Of a DNA stretch of 64,000 nucleotides, positions 25,480-34,102 are shown one piece after another. Every line of letters begins with the position of its first letter. Position 1 is the stretch's first letter. The DNA is from Bacteroidales bacterium (GTDB taxonomy: Bacteria > Bacteroidota > Bacteroidia > Bacteroidales > F082), in NCBI GenBank assembly GCA_016936355.1, contig JAFGYB010000065.1, forward strand, positions 35,214 to 99,213. The letters are read 5' to 3'. The notes under the pieces were generated by a model. The model was not told the DNA's origin. It saw only the letters and a list, made by a program, of their open reading frames with translations, and did no database searches. A program made the translations under genes and the position numbers.

Positions 25480-26350
25480 TCTGCATAAGAACTACGGCAA
25501 AATTAAAGCCGTACAGGACCTGTCACTTACAGTGGAGGCAGGGACTGTTTTTGGTTTGCTGGGGCCTAATGGCAGCGGGAAAACAACAACCCTGGGGATT
25601 GTTCTGGATGTGGTCCGAAAAACAAAAGGGACCTATTCGTGGTTCGGGGAGGATCCCGGCAGCGAGTCGAGAAAAAAGATCGGAGCCATTCTGGAAGGAC
25701 CGGCTTTCTATCCTTATCTTTCGGCTGAAGAAAATCTGAAAGTCACAGCCAGAATAAAGTGTGTCCCCTACGATAGAATTGAAAAAGTACTGAAAACGGT
25801 TAACCTTCACGATCGTAAAGACGACAAATTTCAAAGTTATTCACTGGGAATGAAACAACGTTTGTCCATCGCAGCAGCATTGCTTTCAGATCCTTATGTT
25901 CTGGTACTGGATGAACCCACCAACGGCCTTGATCCCCAGGGAATTGCCGACGTAAGAGAGTTGATTGTAAAGATTTCCGGTGAGGGAAAGACCATTATCC
26001 TGGCCAGTCATTTGCTGGATGAAGTACAAAAGGTCTGTACCCATTTTGCTGTATTGAACAAAGGAAAAAATGTGTATACCGGTTCTGTGGATGAAGCTCT
26101 TTCGAATAAAGAAATTGTGGAAGTGTCGGCACCTGATAGAGAACGTTTGAGCGATCTTCTGAAAGAGTGTCCCTATGTTTCCGATTTCACTATGCATAAC
26201 AAAAAAACAATGGTTCGGATGGAGCAACACAAAACAGCACACGATTTGAATGCTTTTTTGGTGTCTCATAATCTGGTGTTGTCTCATCTGGTCACTGAAA
26301 AGAAAAATTTGGAAGAACAGTTTTTGGAAATTTTATCCCAGTCGTCATGA
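25454..26350 (+). CDS. ABC exporter ATP-binding protein
   Basis: A 298-residue ABC ATPase of the class that drives ABC-2 type export. Walker A is GPNGSGKTTT, the signature is YSLGMKQRL, Walker B is VLVLDEPTNGLDP, and the switch His sits in ILASHLL. A C-terminal accessory domain (about 215-298) is typical for single-substrate exporters. Start codon lies inside the preceding lipoprotein gene, and the stop overlaps the permease start by four bases (ATGA). Cargo cannot be predicted. Confidence 0.93.
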   Translation: MEKILEINNLHKNYGKIKAVQDLSLTVEAGTVFGLLGPNGSGKTTTLGIVLDVVRKTKGTYSWFGEDPGSESRKKIGAILEGPAFYPYLSAEENLKVTARIKCVPYDRIEKVLKTVNLHDRKDDKFQSYSLGMKQRLSIAAALLSDPYVLVLDEPTNGLDPQGIADVRELIVKISGEGKTIILASHLLDEVQKVCTHFAVLNKGKNVYTGSVDEALSNKEIVEVSAPDRERLSDLLKECPYVSDFTMHNKKTMVRMEQHKTAHDLNAFLVSHNLVLSHLVTEKKNLEEQFLEILSQSS

Positions 26351-27171
26351 TCAGATTATTTTACATAGAATGGATCAAATTGAGGAAATACCGGGCGTTT
26401 CAGATACTGACGGTCCTGTATTTTCTGATTGTGGTTGTGGTGACTTCCAGCGGTATGTTTTTTCTGGAATATTTGAAAAGTAAGGGAGCAGAGTTCAAGG
26501 GTATTGATCCGACTATTTTGCCCATCTACCAGTTTCCCTATTTGTGGCAACACCTTGTTTTTGTGGCAGCCCGGTTAAAAATATTACTGGCATTCCTGAT
26601 TATTTTGTCTATCACCAACGAGGTAAGCTACAAAACACTGCGTCAGAATATCATTGATGGAATGACGCGAACAGAATTTATTTTGTCCAAACTATCCATG
26701 GTTTTTGTTTTGAGTCTGATCAACACGTTGCTGGTTTTTGTGATCGGACTGGTTACGGGACTGATTTATTCAGATCATACGGATTTGGCTGCCGTTTTTG
26801 GAAACATGGACTATCTGGGAGCCTTTTTCCTGAATGTATTCAGTTTTTTGGTGTTTACGTTGCTCATTTCCCTAATCATCAAGCGAACCGGAGTAGTTAT
26901 TATTTTTCTGGGGATGTATTCGGTCATCATCGAGCCCATTGTCGCTCTGATCCTTTCCAATGCTCCGTTTGTACCTCCCTTTTATGCCAAACTGGTTCCT
27001 TTTTTACCCAGGCAGGCTATTACAAATTTGCTTCCCAATCCTTTTTCCCAATACATCCTTCAGGAAATGCAAAATTATATCTCCTTCCGTGATGTAGCTA
27101 TAGCAGGAGGGGAGATGCTGCTTTTTATTGGGCTCATCTTCCTGTTGCTCCGGCGTAAAGGAAATGTGTAA
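26347..27171 (+). CDS. ABC-2 type exporter permease
   Basis: A 274-residue membrane protein with about six helices in the ABC-2 arrangement: a first helix at residues about 17-40, a long cytoplasmic region containing NEVSYKTLRQNIIDGMTRTEF (the coupling segment usual for this class), and later helices at about 105-130, 155-180, 185-210 and 250-270. It pairs with the ATPase just upstream, with which it overlaps by four bases. A weak hairpin terminator candidate follows at 27203-27225. Confidence 0.9.
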   Translation: MIRLFYIEWIKLRKYRAFQILTVLYFLIVVVVTSSGMFFLEYLKSKGAEFKGIDPTILPIYQFPYLWQHLVFVAARLKILLAFLIILSITNEVSYKTLRQNIIDGMTRTEFILSKLSMVFVLSLINTLLVFVIGLVTGLIYSDHTDLAAVFGNMDYLGAFFLNVFSFLVFTLLISLIIKRTGVVIIFLGMYSVIIEPIVALILSNAPFVPPFYAKLVPFLPRQAITNLLPNPFSQYILQEMQNYISFRDVAIAGGEMLLFIGLIFLLLRRKGNV

Positions 27172-27202
27172 AAAGTGGATGGTACCGGACTGTAAAACCG
27201 TT

Positions 27203-27225
27203 CGGGTGATTACCCGTCCTTTTTA
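27203..27225 (+). terminator. Possible terminator after the ABC exporter operon
   Basis: CGGGT-GATT-ACCCG hairpin (27203-27216) followed by TCCTTTTTAATTTT. The stem is only five pairs, so confidence is moderate to low. Confidence 0.4.
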
Positions 27226-27263
27226 ATTTTCTGCGCTGTAAAACATCGAATACAAAAGAAGCT

Positions 27264-27271
27264 TATTTTTG
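27264..27271 (+). promoter_or_regulatory. -7 element before the AI-2E family gene
   Basis: TATTTTTG matches TAnnTTTG and lies 18 bases before the ATG at 27290. No -33 TTTG was found at the usual distance. Confidence 0.35.
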
Positions 27272-27289
27272 CAGGAGTGAATCAAAAAC

Positions 27290-28405
27290 ATGCAAAAAGA
27301 CTTTAAATTACCCGGGATCGTCTGGGGAACCATGTGGATGCTTTTTATCTGGCTGGGCTACGACATGTTGACCGAGTTCAGAAACTATTTGTATCCGCTG
27401 TTTTTGGGCGGACTGTTTGCCTACTTGCTGTATCCCATGGCTAATTTCTTTGAAAAACATGGTGTTCCTCGTATTTTATCCAATATCCTGAGCATTCTGA
27501 TTGGCTTGGTGGTTGTATCGGGAGTGAGTTTTGTCATTTATAAACAGGTGACCCTGTTTTTACAGGACATTCCCCAAATGCAAACTAATGTTTCACATAA
27601 CATTAATTTAATTTTTAAGAGAATCAACGAAGTGACCGGCATTCAGTCTAATGACCTGAAGAACTCTGTCAAACAGATGACCAGTAATTTATTGAATTTT
27701 AGTGGAGCCAACTTGAAAAATACCTTCAGTCAGACGTTCCAAACGGTATTTACCATTGGTATTATGCCGGTTTATGTCTTTTTCCTGCTGTATTATCGAA
27801 ATAAATTTAAGGAAGTGATCCTGATGCTGGTTTCTTCTCACAGACACAAGCTGGCCACCCAAATCATTGACGACATCAACCAATTGGTAATCTATTACAT
27901 GAGCGGTGTGTTTAAAGTAGTTACCATCCTGGCTGTGATCAACAGTACCGGTTTCCTGATCATTGGGTTGAAACACGCCCTGTTTCTTGGAATTTTGGCA
28001 GCGCTGATGAATTTTATTCCATATTACGGAACGATTATCGGATATTTCTTCCCGCTCTTTATTGCCTTGTTTACCATGGGGTCTCCCGTTTATGCTTTTC
28101 TGGTATTGATTCAGTTTGCGGTAGTACAGTTTACAGAAAACAACATATTGACTCCCAATATTGTTGGGGCCCATGTGAAGCTGAACCCGTTTATGATTAT
28201 ACTGGCCATTACACTGGGGGGATTTGTATGGGGATTACCGGGCATGTTTATTGCGGTTCCCATGGCGGCTGTTTTGCGGGTGCTGGGTGAGAATATTCCC
28301 GCGATGGCCCCGATTGGTTACCTGTTAGGGTCGTCCGGTACGGAGGAACACAGCATTACGGCTGATAAAATTTCCCGTTTCTTTAAACGAATAGTAAAAA
28401 AATAG
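27290..28405 (+). CDS. AI-2E family transporter
   Basis: A 371-residue protein of the AI-2E/UPF0118 family, with about seven or eight helices. Paired helices near the N terminus (residues 7-42 and 56-83) enclose a soluble domain (about 85-145). The C-terminal block contains the conserved LIQFAVVQFTENNILTPNIVG and MIILAITLGGFVWGLPGMFIAVP segments. Members have been linked to export of AI-2, to Na+/H+ exchange and to other solutes, so the cargo is unclear here. It is followed 6 bases later by the Dabb protein. Confidence 0.92.
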   Translation: MQKDFKLPGIVWGTMWMLFIWLGYDMLTEFRNYLYPLFLGGLFAYLLYPMANFFEKHGVPRILSNILSILIGLVVVSGVSFVIYKQVTLFLQDIPQMQTNVSHNINLIFKRINEVTGIQSNDLKNSVKQMTSNLLNFSGANLKNTFSQTFQTVFTIGIMPVYVFFLLYYRNKFKEVILMLVSSHRHKLATQIIDDINQLVIYYMSGVFKVVTILAVINSTGFLIIGLKHALFLGILAALMNFIPYYGTIIGYFFPLFIALFTMGSPVYAFLVLIQFAVVQFTENNILTPNIVGAHVKLNPFMIILAITLGGFVWGLPGMFIAVPMAAVLRVLGENIPAMAPIGYLLGSSGTEEHSITADKISRFFKRIVKK

Positions 28406-28411
28406 AGTATT

Positions 28412-28705
28412 ATGTTGCGCCATATTGTGATGATGAGATTTGAAGAGCACCTTTCAAAAGTAAGTGCTGGTGAAAAAGTGAAAGGAATGTTACTTGATCT
28501 TTTGAAAACGGTAGAACCTCTAAAGAAAATGGAAGTAGGGTTGAACACCAGTACCAGTCCTTCTGCCTTCGATCTGGTTTTGACTGCTGATTTCGATGAT
28601 GAAGCGGGTTTAAATGCATACAGAGTTCATCCCGATCATGTAAAAATACTGGACTGGATGAAAAAAAATGTATCGCAGGTAACGGTGGTGGATTATTTTA
28701 TGTGA
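28412..28705 (+). CDS. Dabb (stress-responsive alpha/beta barrel) protein
   Basis: A 97-residue ferredoxin-like dimeric alpha-beta barrel protein. The start MLRHIVMMRF and the later YRVHPDHVKILDWM block are typical of the Dabb family. It has no assigned reaction here. It lies 6 bases after the AI-2E family gene on the same strand and so is likely co-transcribed. It ends convergent to cdaA, 15 bases away. Confidence 0.88.
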   Translation: MLRHIVMMRFEEHLSKVSAGEKVKGMLLDLLKTVEPLKKMEVGLNTSTSPSAFDLVLTADFDDEAGLNAYRVHPDHVKILDWMKKNVSQVTVVDYFM

Positions 28706-28720
28706 TTTCTTCCGGTCCCT

Positions 28721-29584
28721 TCAGGCTTCCAGATTCATTGAATCGTCGTCGTCTTCCGCTGGAGGTTTCTCTTCGGTATTGACTACTTCAACTTCTGTCC
28801 GGTCTTCCATGCCCAGCTCAATCAGCAATTTCTGCTGTAAAGTAGCCAGGTTAATATCGTGTCGCAGGTTTCCCTGAACACAAAAAGAGATCTGTCCGGT
28901 TTCTTCTGAAACCACAATGGCGATGGCATCTGAAATCTCAGTGATTCCGATGGCAGCTCTGTGTCGGAGGCCGGCATAACGGGGTAATTTTCTCTTACTG
29001 ACCGGAAGCACACAACCGGCAGCCCTGACACGGTTCTGAGTAATGATCATCGCTCCGTCGTGCAGCGGACTGTTTTTGAAAAATAAATTTTCGATGAGCG
29101 GACTGGTGATGGTGCCATCGATAATTTCTCCGGATTGAACCACATTGGAAAGCTCGTTTTGACGGGTAATAACAATCAGTGCCCCCTGTTGAACATTGCT
29201 CATGTGTTGGCAAGCTACCACAATGGGATCCACATCCATACCATATTCTTCGGGAAACCATCTTTTCATGAACGAAAACCGTTTACTTCGCGAATTGTAA
29301 AAAGCAGGGCTTCCCAATGCCAGCAAAAATTGGCGGATCTCGGGTTGAAAGATGATAATAAGAGCAATAATACCTACGCTGATAAAGGCTCCCAGGATAT
29401 CTGAAAGCAATTCCATCTTCAGCAGGTAAGTGATTTTCCAGAGCAGGAAAATGGCTACTAATCCGAACAAAATATTAATGGCCGCCGTCCCCCTCAGCAA
29501 CTTGTATAGGGCAAACAGCAAAACAGCCACCAAAAAGATGTCTACTAAATCTAAGATCCGAATATGGATGAACAAATCAACCAA
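28721..29584 (-). CDS. cdaA: Diadenylate cyclase (CdaA type)
   Basis: Makes c-di-AMP from two ATP. A 287-residue protein with three N-terminal helices (about residues 14-33, 35-56 and 64-80) and a DAC domain. The two catalytic signatures are DGA (176-178, in PLHDGAMIITQNRVRAAG) and RHR (207-209, in GLRHRAAIGITE). The frame has a stop shortly upstream and no ATG before the conserved start, so the TTG at 29584 is the likely start. An acidic tail (about 265-287) follows the DAC domain. It lies downstream of folP on the same strand. Confidence 0.93.
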   Translation of the reverse strand: MVDLFIHIRILDLVDIFLVAVLLFALYKLLRGTAAINILFGLVAIFLLWKITYLLKMELLSDILGAFISVGIIALIIIFQPEIRQFLLALGSPAFYNSRSKRFSFMKRWFPEEYGMDVDPIVVACQHMSNVQQGALIVITRQNELSNVVQSGEIIDGTITSPLIENLFFKNSPLHDGAMIITQNRVRAAGCVLPVSKRKLPRYAGLRHRAAIGITEISDAIAIVVSEETGQISFCVQGNLRHDINLATLQQKLLIELGMEDRTEVEVVNTEEKPPAEDDDDSMNLEA

Positions 29585-29600
29585 TGTGCTGAATTTTTGT

Positions 29601-29608
29601 CAAATTTA
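29601..29608 (-). promoter_or_regulatory. -7 element before cdaA
   Basis: Minus-strand TAAATTTG matches TAnnTTTG, 16 bases before the TTG start. No matching -33 box. It would allow cdaA expression separate from folP. Confidence 0.35.
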
Positions 29609-29640
29609 AAAATAATTCTCATGATTTGAGCCTGTATCTT

Positions 29641-30516
29641 TTAAACCTTCTCCTCTTCCGAATTCTGATACAGAATCAAGAGTTCAATAGCTTCCCGAGC
29701 CTCTTTCACATCGTGTACCCGTAATATATCCGCTCCGTTGAGTAAAGCCATTGTATGGACAACGGAGGTGCCGTTTAGTGCGCCCTCGGGAGTTGTATCT
29801 AATGCTTTATAGATCATCGATTTTCGGGACACTCCTGCCAGAATGGGAAGGTTGTCTATTCGTAAGGCTTCCAGTTGTTTCAATAATAAATAGTTTCCTT
29901 CCAGTGTTTTCCCAAAACCAAACCCCGGATCCAGGATAATATTGGTGACTCCCTTTTTCTGTAGAAGATGAACTTTTTCTTCAAAAAATACTTTCACTTC
30001 CTGAACACTGTTTCCGGACAGGGGATTCTGTTGCATGGTTTGCGGATTCCCGAGCATGTGCATCAAAATATAGGGGACCTGATGTCGGCCAACCGTTTCA
30101 TAAATAGCCGGGTCCAGCATACCGCCTGATATGTCGTTGATGATGGAGGCTCCGGCTTTCAGGCATTGTTCTGCCACTTGAGAACGGTAGGTGTCAATAG
30201 AAAATAATGCACCGGGGAACTCACTCACCAATTTTTTCAGAACGGGCAACAGTCGTCTTAGTTCTTCATCTTGTGATACTTCGGCTGCTCCGGGACGGGT
30301 GGAAACGGCTCCCAGGTCAATGATATCGGCTCCTTCATCCAGCATTTTCCGCGTTTGTATGATCCGCTCTTCCTCCGCAGCATACCGGCCTCCGTCAAAA
30401 AATGAATCAGGAGTAATGTTTAGAATTCCCATAATCCGCGGACGCGACAAGTCCAAATTATTTTTACCGGATTGTAGCGAACGGTTTGTTTGAAAATGCC
30501 TATTTTTATGCCTCAT
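29641..30516 (-). CDS. folP: Dihydropteroate synthase
   Basis: Joins p-aminobenzoate to 6-hydroxymethyl-dihydropterin pyrophosphate in folate synthesis. The 291-residue TIM barrel carries the signatures IMGILNITPDSFFDGGRY, IIDLGAVSTRPGA (with the pABA-loop Ser/Thr), SIDTYRSQVAEQ, IINDISGG, ILDPGFGFGKT and AGVSRKSM, and ends with the basic RVHDVKEA. The N-terminal 25 residues look poorly conserved, so the start may be a little downstream. It is divergent from the DUF1599 gene, 49 bases apart, with cdaA following it. Confidence 0.96.
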   Translation of the reverse strand: MRHKNRHFQTNRSLQSGKNNLDLSRPRIMGILNITPDSFFDGGRYAAEEERIIQTRKMLDEGADIIDLGAVSTRPGAAEVSQDEELRRLLPVLKKLVSEFPGALFSIDTYRSQVAEQCLKAGASIINDISGGMLDPAIYETVGRHQVPYILMHMLGNPQTMQQNPLSGNSVQEVKVFFEEKVHLLQKKGVTNIILDPGFGFGKTLEGNYLLLKQLEALRIDNLPILAGVSRKSMIYKALDTTPEGALNGTSVVHTMALLNGADILRVHDVKEAREAIELLILYQNSEEEKV

Positions 30517-30537
30517 TTCTCAGGTACTTGAAACAAG

Positions 30538-30545
30538 CAAAGATA
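30538..30545 (-). promoter_or_regulatory. -7 element before folP
   Basis: Minus-strand TATCTTTG matches TAnnTTTG and sits 21 bases from the folP ATG in the 49-base divergent gap. Confidence 0.4.
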
Positions 30546-30565
30546 ATATTAATCGAAGAGAATCC

Positions 30566-31120
30566 ATGAGTGCGAACACATCCCAGCAGTTTGAAGCGGC
30601 AATCGATCAATGCCGTGCCGTTTATGAAAATAAGTTGAAAGATTACGGTGTTTCCTGGCGCATCCTGAGGACGCCCAGCCTTACCGACCAGATATACATT
30701 AAAGCCAATCGCATCCGCAGTATCCAGCGGAAAGGAGAACAAAAAGTGGACGAAGGCATCAAGCCCGAGTTTATTGGGATTGTCAATTATGCCTGTATGG
30801 CTTTGATTCAGCTGGAACTGGGATTTGCCGAAGAACCGGATCTGAGTGCTCAAAAAGCCATTGAATTGTTCAATAAATACATTTATCAGGCCCGCGATCT
30901 GATGTTGAATAAAAATCATGATTACGATGAAGCCTGGCGTAAAATGCGCATTTCTTCCTATACTGATATCATTTTGATGAAATTGTTGCGGGTAAAAGAA
31001 ATTGAGAACAACCAGGGCCGTACATTGGTCTCGGAAGGGCTGGATGCAAACTACTTCGACATTATTAATTATTCCGTTTTTGCTTTAATTAAACTGGACG
31101 AAGAAAGTGATCAGGACTGA
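30566..31120 (+). CDS. DUF1599 protein with internal duplication
   Basis: A 184-residue cytoplasmic protein made of two homologous halves. Residues about 22-85 (KLKDYGVSWRILRTPSLTDQ, then GIVNYACMALIQLELG) are echoed by about 110-178 (NKNHDYDEAWRKMRISSYTD, then DIINYSVFALIKLDE). This is the DUF1599 arrangement. It is related to nucleotide-binding all-helical families as far as I know, but no reaction is established. First gene of an operon with a DoxX-like protein and an OppB-type permease: it overlaps the next gene by 14 bases. Confidence 0.88.
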   Translation: MSANTSQQFEAAIDQCRAVYENKLKDYGVSWRILRTPSLTDQIYIKANRIRSIQRKGEQKVDEGIKPEFIGIVNYACMALIQLELGFAEEPDLSAQKAIELFNKYIYQARDLMLNKNHDYDEAWRKMRISSYTDIILMKLLRVKEIENNQGRTLVSEGLDANYFDIINYSVFALIKLDEESDQD

Positions 31121-32243
31121 ACGCCAACATAAGGAACCCGGGATTCTTCTGCTGCTGCGCCTCTTGCTGGGATTGGTTTTTCTGTTTTCTTCTTTTGTCA
31201 AAGGTGTCGATCCGCTGGGGACCTCCTATAAAGTGGAAGATTACCTGATGGTTTTTGGATGGAATGTGTTGATTCCCTATGCTTTGGTTCTTTCATACGG
31301 GGTAATACTGTTGGAGTTTTTGTTGGGATTTGCTCTTGTTTTTAAAGCTTTCCTGAAGCAAACACTGTGGGCAACTCTGTTGGTTCTGATTTTCTTTACG
31401 GTACTCACTTATGTTGATGCCCGACAAAATCTGGTTTCCGATTGCGGTTGTTTTGGTGATGCGGTCAAACTCACCAATTGGCAAACGTTTTACAAAAATA
31501 TTGGATTGCTGGTTGTTCTGCTGATTTTGTTACTGGCACAATTCAGGTACCGCGTGGTATCCTTGAAAAGTGGTAGAGCAGTGTTGCTGTTGTTTTTTGC
31601 TGCCATAGCATTGGTTTCTTTTATGAGCTATAATCTGATGCATTTGCCCATCATTGATTTCCGTCCCTGGAAAGTGGGCCAGGTGTTTCACAGTGCAAAT
31701 CAGGACAAACAAAAAGTATTTGTTTCCTATCGCAATAAGAAAACGGGTCAGGTAAAGGAATTTCTCTTTCCCGATTATCCCTGGCGAGACTCTACCTGGA
31801 TGAAGCAATGGGTTTTTGTGGGACAACGTGTTGAAAAAAATAAAAGCACCAATCCGGTACTGGTAATTCAGGATTCGACCGGAGCCGATCGTTTTCAGGA
31901 TGTTTTTGCGGGGAAAGGGTTTCATCTGGTATTGGTTTCCTACGATATTCGGGAATCCAATAGTGAAGCCTTTCGAAAGATGGAAGAATTGACTCCTTTG
32001 ATTAAGCAGGATTCAGTACAAACAGTTTTGTTGACTGCTTCGGATCGTACATATACACGGCAGGTATTGAGTGAATACGGATTAAAGATGCCCGTCTATT
32101 TTGCCGATGAAGTAACGTTGAAAGCTATGATCCGTTCCAATCCCGGTCTGATTTTATTGCACAACGGAGTATTGATAAAAAAATGGGCTTTTCAGGATTT
32201 CCCTACCCCTGAACACATGAAAAACAGACTGGATGGCCTATGA
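31107..32243 (+). CDS. BT_3928-like DoxX/MauE membrane protein
   Basis: A 378-residue protein starting at a GTG that overlaps the end of the DUF1599 gene. Four N-terminal helices (about residues 10-150) form a DoxX/MauE-like unit and include DCGCFGDAVKLTNWQTFYKN, a Cys-rich motif usual in this group that suggests thiol-disulfide chemistry. A helix at about 155-175 is followed by a soluble extracytoplasmic domain (about 180-378) with a thioredoxin-like flavour. It is translationally coupled to the permease gene downstream (ATGA). Exact role unknown. Confidence 0.85.
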   Translation: MIRTERQHKEPGILLLLRLLLGLVFLFSSFVKGVDPLGTSYKVEDYLMVFGWNVLIPYALVLSYGVILLEFLLGFALVFKAFLKQTLWATLLVLIFFTVLTYVDARQNLVSDCGCFGDAVKLTNWQTFYKNIGLLVVLLILLLAQFRYRVVSLKSGRAVLLLFFAAIALVSFMSYNLMHLPIIDFRPWKVGQVFHSANQDKQKVFVSYRNKKTGQVKEFLFPDYPWRDSTWMKQWVFVGQRVEKNKSTNPVLVIQDSTGADRFQDVFAGKGFHLVLVSYDIRESNSEAFRKMEELTPLIKQDSVQTVLLTASDRTYTRQVLSEYGLKMPVYFADEVTLKAMIRSNPGLILLHNGVLIKKWAFQDFPTPEHMKNRLDGL

Positions 32244-33319
32244 GAAATTATATCTTCCGGCGGTTGTTGTACGGACTTTTGGTGCTCTGGGGTGTCACAA
32301 CCCTGGTGTTTTTTCTGTTCAATATTTTGCCGGGCGATCCGTCGCGTATGCTGCTGGGACAGCGGGCTGATATTTCATCAGTAGAAGCCGTGAAAAAAGA
32401 TTTGGGACTGGATCAGCCACTGTATCTTCAATACTTTAATTTCCTGAATGACTTATCACCCGTTTCAGTCAATAATATTTCTGATTCGACAAGTTACTGG
32501 TATCTCAGTCCGCAAAAATATACCGATGCATACAGACTGCTGCGTTTGGGGTCTGATGCGCTGGTTTTGAAACTGCCCTACCTGAGGCGTTCGTATCAAA
32601 GCAAGCGGCTGGTAACTTCCATCATCGCTGAAGCGTTTCCCAAAACCTTTTTACTGGCAGTGACCTCAATATTCATGGCAATTGTGTTGGGTTTTTTACT
32701 GGGTATTCCGGCTGCTTTGTACAAAGACAGTGCCTACGACCGGTTTATTTTGGTATTCTCCTCGTTGGGAATGTCGGTTCCGTCTTTTTTTGCGGCTATT
32801 TTCATCGCCTGGCTGTTCGGGTTTGTATGGCAGCATTTCACAGGCTTGTCTATGACCGGGAGTTTGTATACGGTTGATCCATACACCGGACAGGAGTATT
32901 TGAGCCTTAGTAATCTGATCCTGCCGGCCATTACGTTGGGAATCCGTCCGCTGGCTATTGTCGTGAGCCTTATTCGTAGTACGCTGCTTGAAGTGCTTTC
33001 TCAGGATTTTATCCGGACAGCTTACGCCAAAGGATTGAGCCGGATGCAGGTGCTGCTGAAGCATGCCTTACGAAATGCACTAAATCCTGTCATTACTGCC
33101 GTTTCCGGTTGGTTTGCCTCACTCATGGCCGGAGCTGTCTTTGTGGAGTATGTATTCGACTGGAAAGGCATCGGACTGGCTATGGTGGATGCACTGGAAA
33201 AATATGACCTTCCGGTGATTATGGGTATTGTCTTGTTTATTTCAGTATTTCTGATTATGATAAACCTTCTGGTAGATTTGCTGTATGCTGTGCTGGATCC
33301 CAGGGTCAGACTTTCGTAA
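32240..33319 (+). CDS. OppB/DppB-type ABC transporter permease (solitary)
   Basis: A 359-residue permease of the peptide/nickel importer class: first helix (about 9-30), a periplasmic loop that is longer than usual (about 35-125), then five helices. The ATPase-coupling EAA loop is clear: RTAYAKGLSRMQVLLKHALRNALNPV. Such permeases normally pair with an OppC/DppC partner, one or two ATPases and a binding protein. None is here: the next gene is on the other strand. It overlaps the DoxX-like gene by four bases. It must find its partners elsewhere or be a remnant of a larger operon. Confidence 0.9.
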   Translation: MRNYIFRRLLYGLLVLWGVTTLVFFLFNILPGDPSRMLLGQRADISSVEAVKKDLGLDQPLYLQYFNFLNDLSPVSVNNISDSTSYWYLSPQKYTDAYRLLRLGSDALVLKLPYLRRSYQSKRLVTSIIAEAFPKTFLLAVTSIFMAIVLGFLLGIPAALYKDSAYDRFILVFSSLGMSVPSFFAAIFIAWLFGFVWQHFTGLSMTGSLYTVDPYTGQEYLSLSNLILPAITLGIRPLAIVVSLIRSTLLEVLSQDFIRTAYAKGLSRMQVLLKHALRNALNPVITAVSGWFASLMAGAVFVEYVFDWKGIGLAMVDALEKYDLPVIMGIVLFISVFLIMINLLVDLLYAVLDPRVRLS

Positions 33320-33325
33320 TACTAC

Positions 33326-34102
33326 TTAAATTGTAATTTTCAACCCGTCATAGGCCAGATCAATAAAATCAGGCAATTCCTTTTGTACATCATCGTGAAA
33401 GCCCAAGAGGTGGCTGATGTGGGTAAGATAGGCTTTTTCGGGACGGAGGAATTCCAGTACCTTAACGGCCTCTTCCAGATTGAAGTGGGAGGGATGGGGT
33501 TTCTTGCGCAGGGCGTTTAAAACAATAATTTTGCTGCCGGCAATTTTTTCCAGTGTTTCCCCGGGAATGTAATTGGTATCGGTGATATAGGAAAAATCGC
33601 CAATTCGGAATCCCATCACCTGCATTTTCATGTGCAGTACCGGTAAGGGAATAATATCCAGGTCTCCCAGTTTGAATGGTTCTTCGGTGAGCGTAATCAA
33701 ATTCATGTCGGGAACACCCGGATAGCGGTCTTCTCCGAAAGCATAGGAAAACTCTTTCCGGATGGCCTCCTGATCCCGTTCCATGGCATAGATATTCATG
33801 GCTTTCCTGTAGATGTAATTGAACGACCTGACATCGTCGAGTCCTGCAATATGGTCTTTGTGTGAATGGGTGATAAGGATGCCGTCCAGTTTCTGAACTC
33901 CTTCCCGCAACATCTGGTAACGGAAATCAGGTCCGGCATCAATAGTGATCTGTGTGTCTTTATGAGAAATCAATACCGAGGTACGCAATCTCCGGTCCCG
34001 GGTTGTCCCCTGACTACATACAGGACAAGTACATGCAATGACCGGTACCCCCTGTGAGGTTCCTGTTCCCAAAAAAGTTACCTGCATGGATTGTGGTTTC
34101 AA
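33326..34102 (-). CDS. MBL-fold metal hydrolase (PhnP-like)
   Basis: A 258-residue metallo-beta-lactamase fold hydrolase. The N-terminal strand VTFLGTGTSQGVPVIACTC is shared with PhnP and RNase Z-type phosphodiesterases, and the metal site is ITHSHKDHIAGLDD (H-x-H-x-D-H), with further His residues in PLPVLHMKM and HPSHFNLEE. Two Cys in VIACTCPVC may bind a structural zinc, as in PhnP. It probably cleaves a cyclic or linear phosphodiester. An alternative start at 34087 (MQVTF) gives a better leader from the TACCTTTG element at 34111-34118. Confidence 0.9.
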   Translation of the reverse strand: MKPQSMQVTFLGTGTSQGVPVIACTCPVCSQGTTRDRRLRTSVLISHKDTQITIDAGPDFRYQMLREGVQKLDGILITHSHKDHIAGLDDVRSFNYIYRKAMNIYAMERDQEAIRKEFSYAFGEDRYPGVPDMNLITLTEEPFKLGDLDIIPLPVLHMKMQVMGFRIGDFSYITDTNYIPGETLEKIAGSKIIVLNALRKKPHPSHFNLEEAVKVLEFLRPEKAYLTHISHLLGFHDDVQKELPDFIDLAYDGLKITI

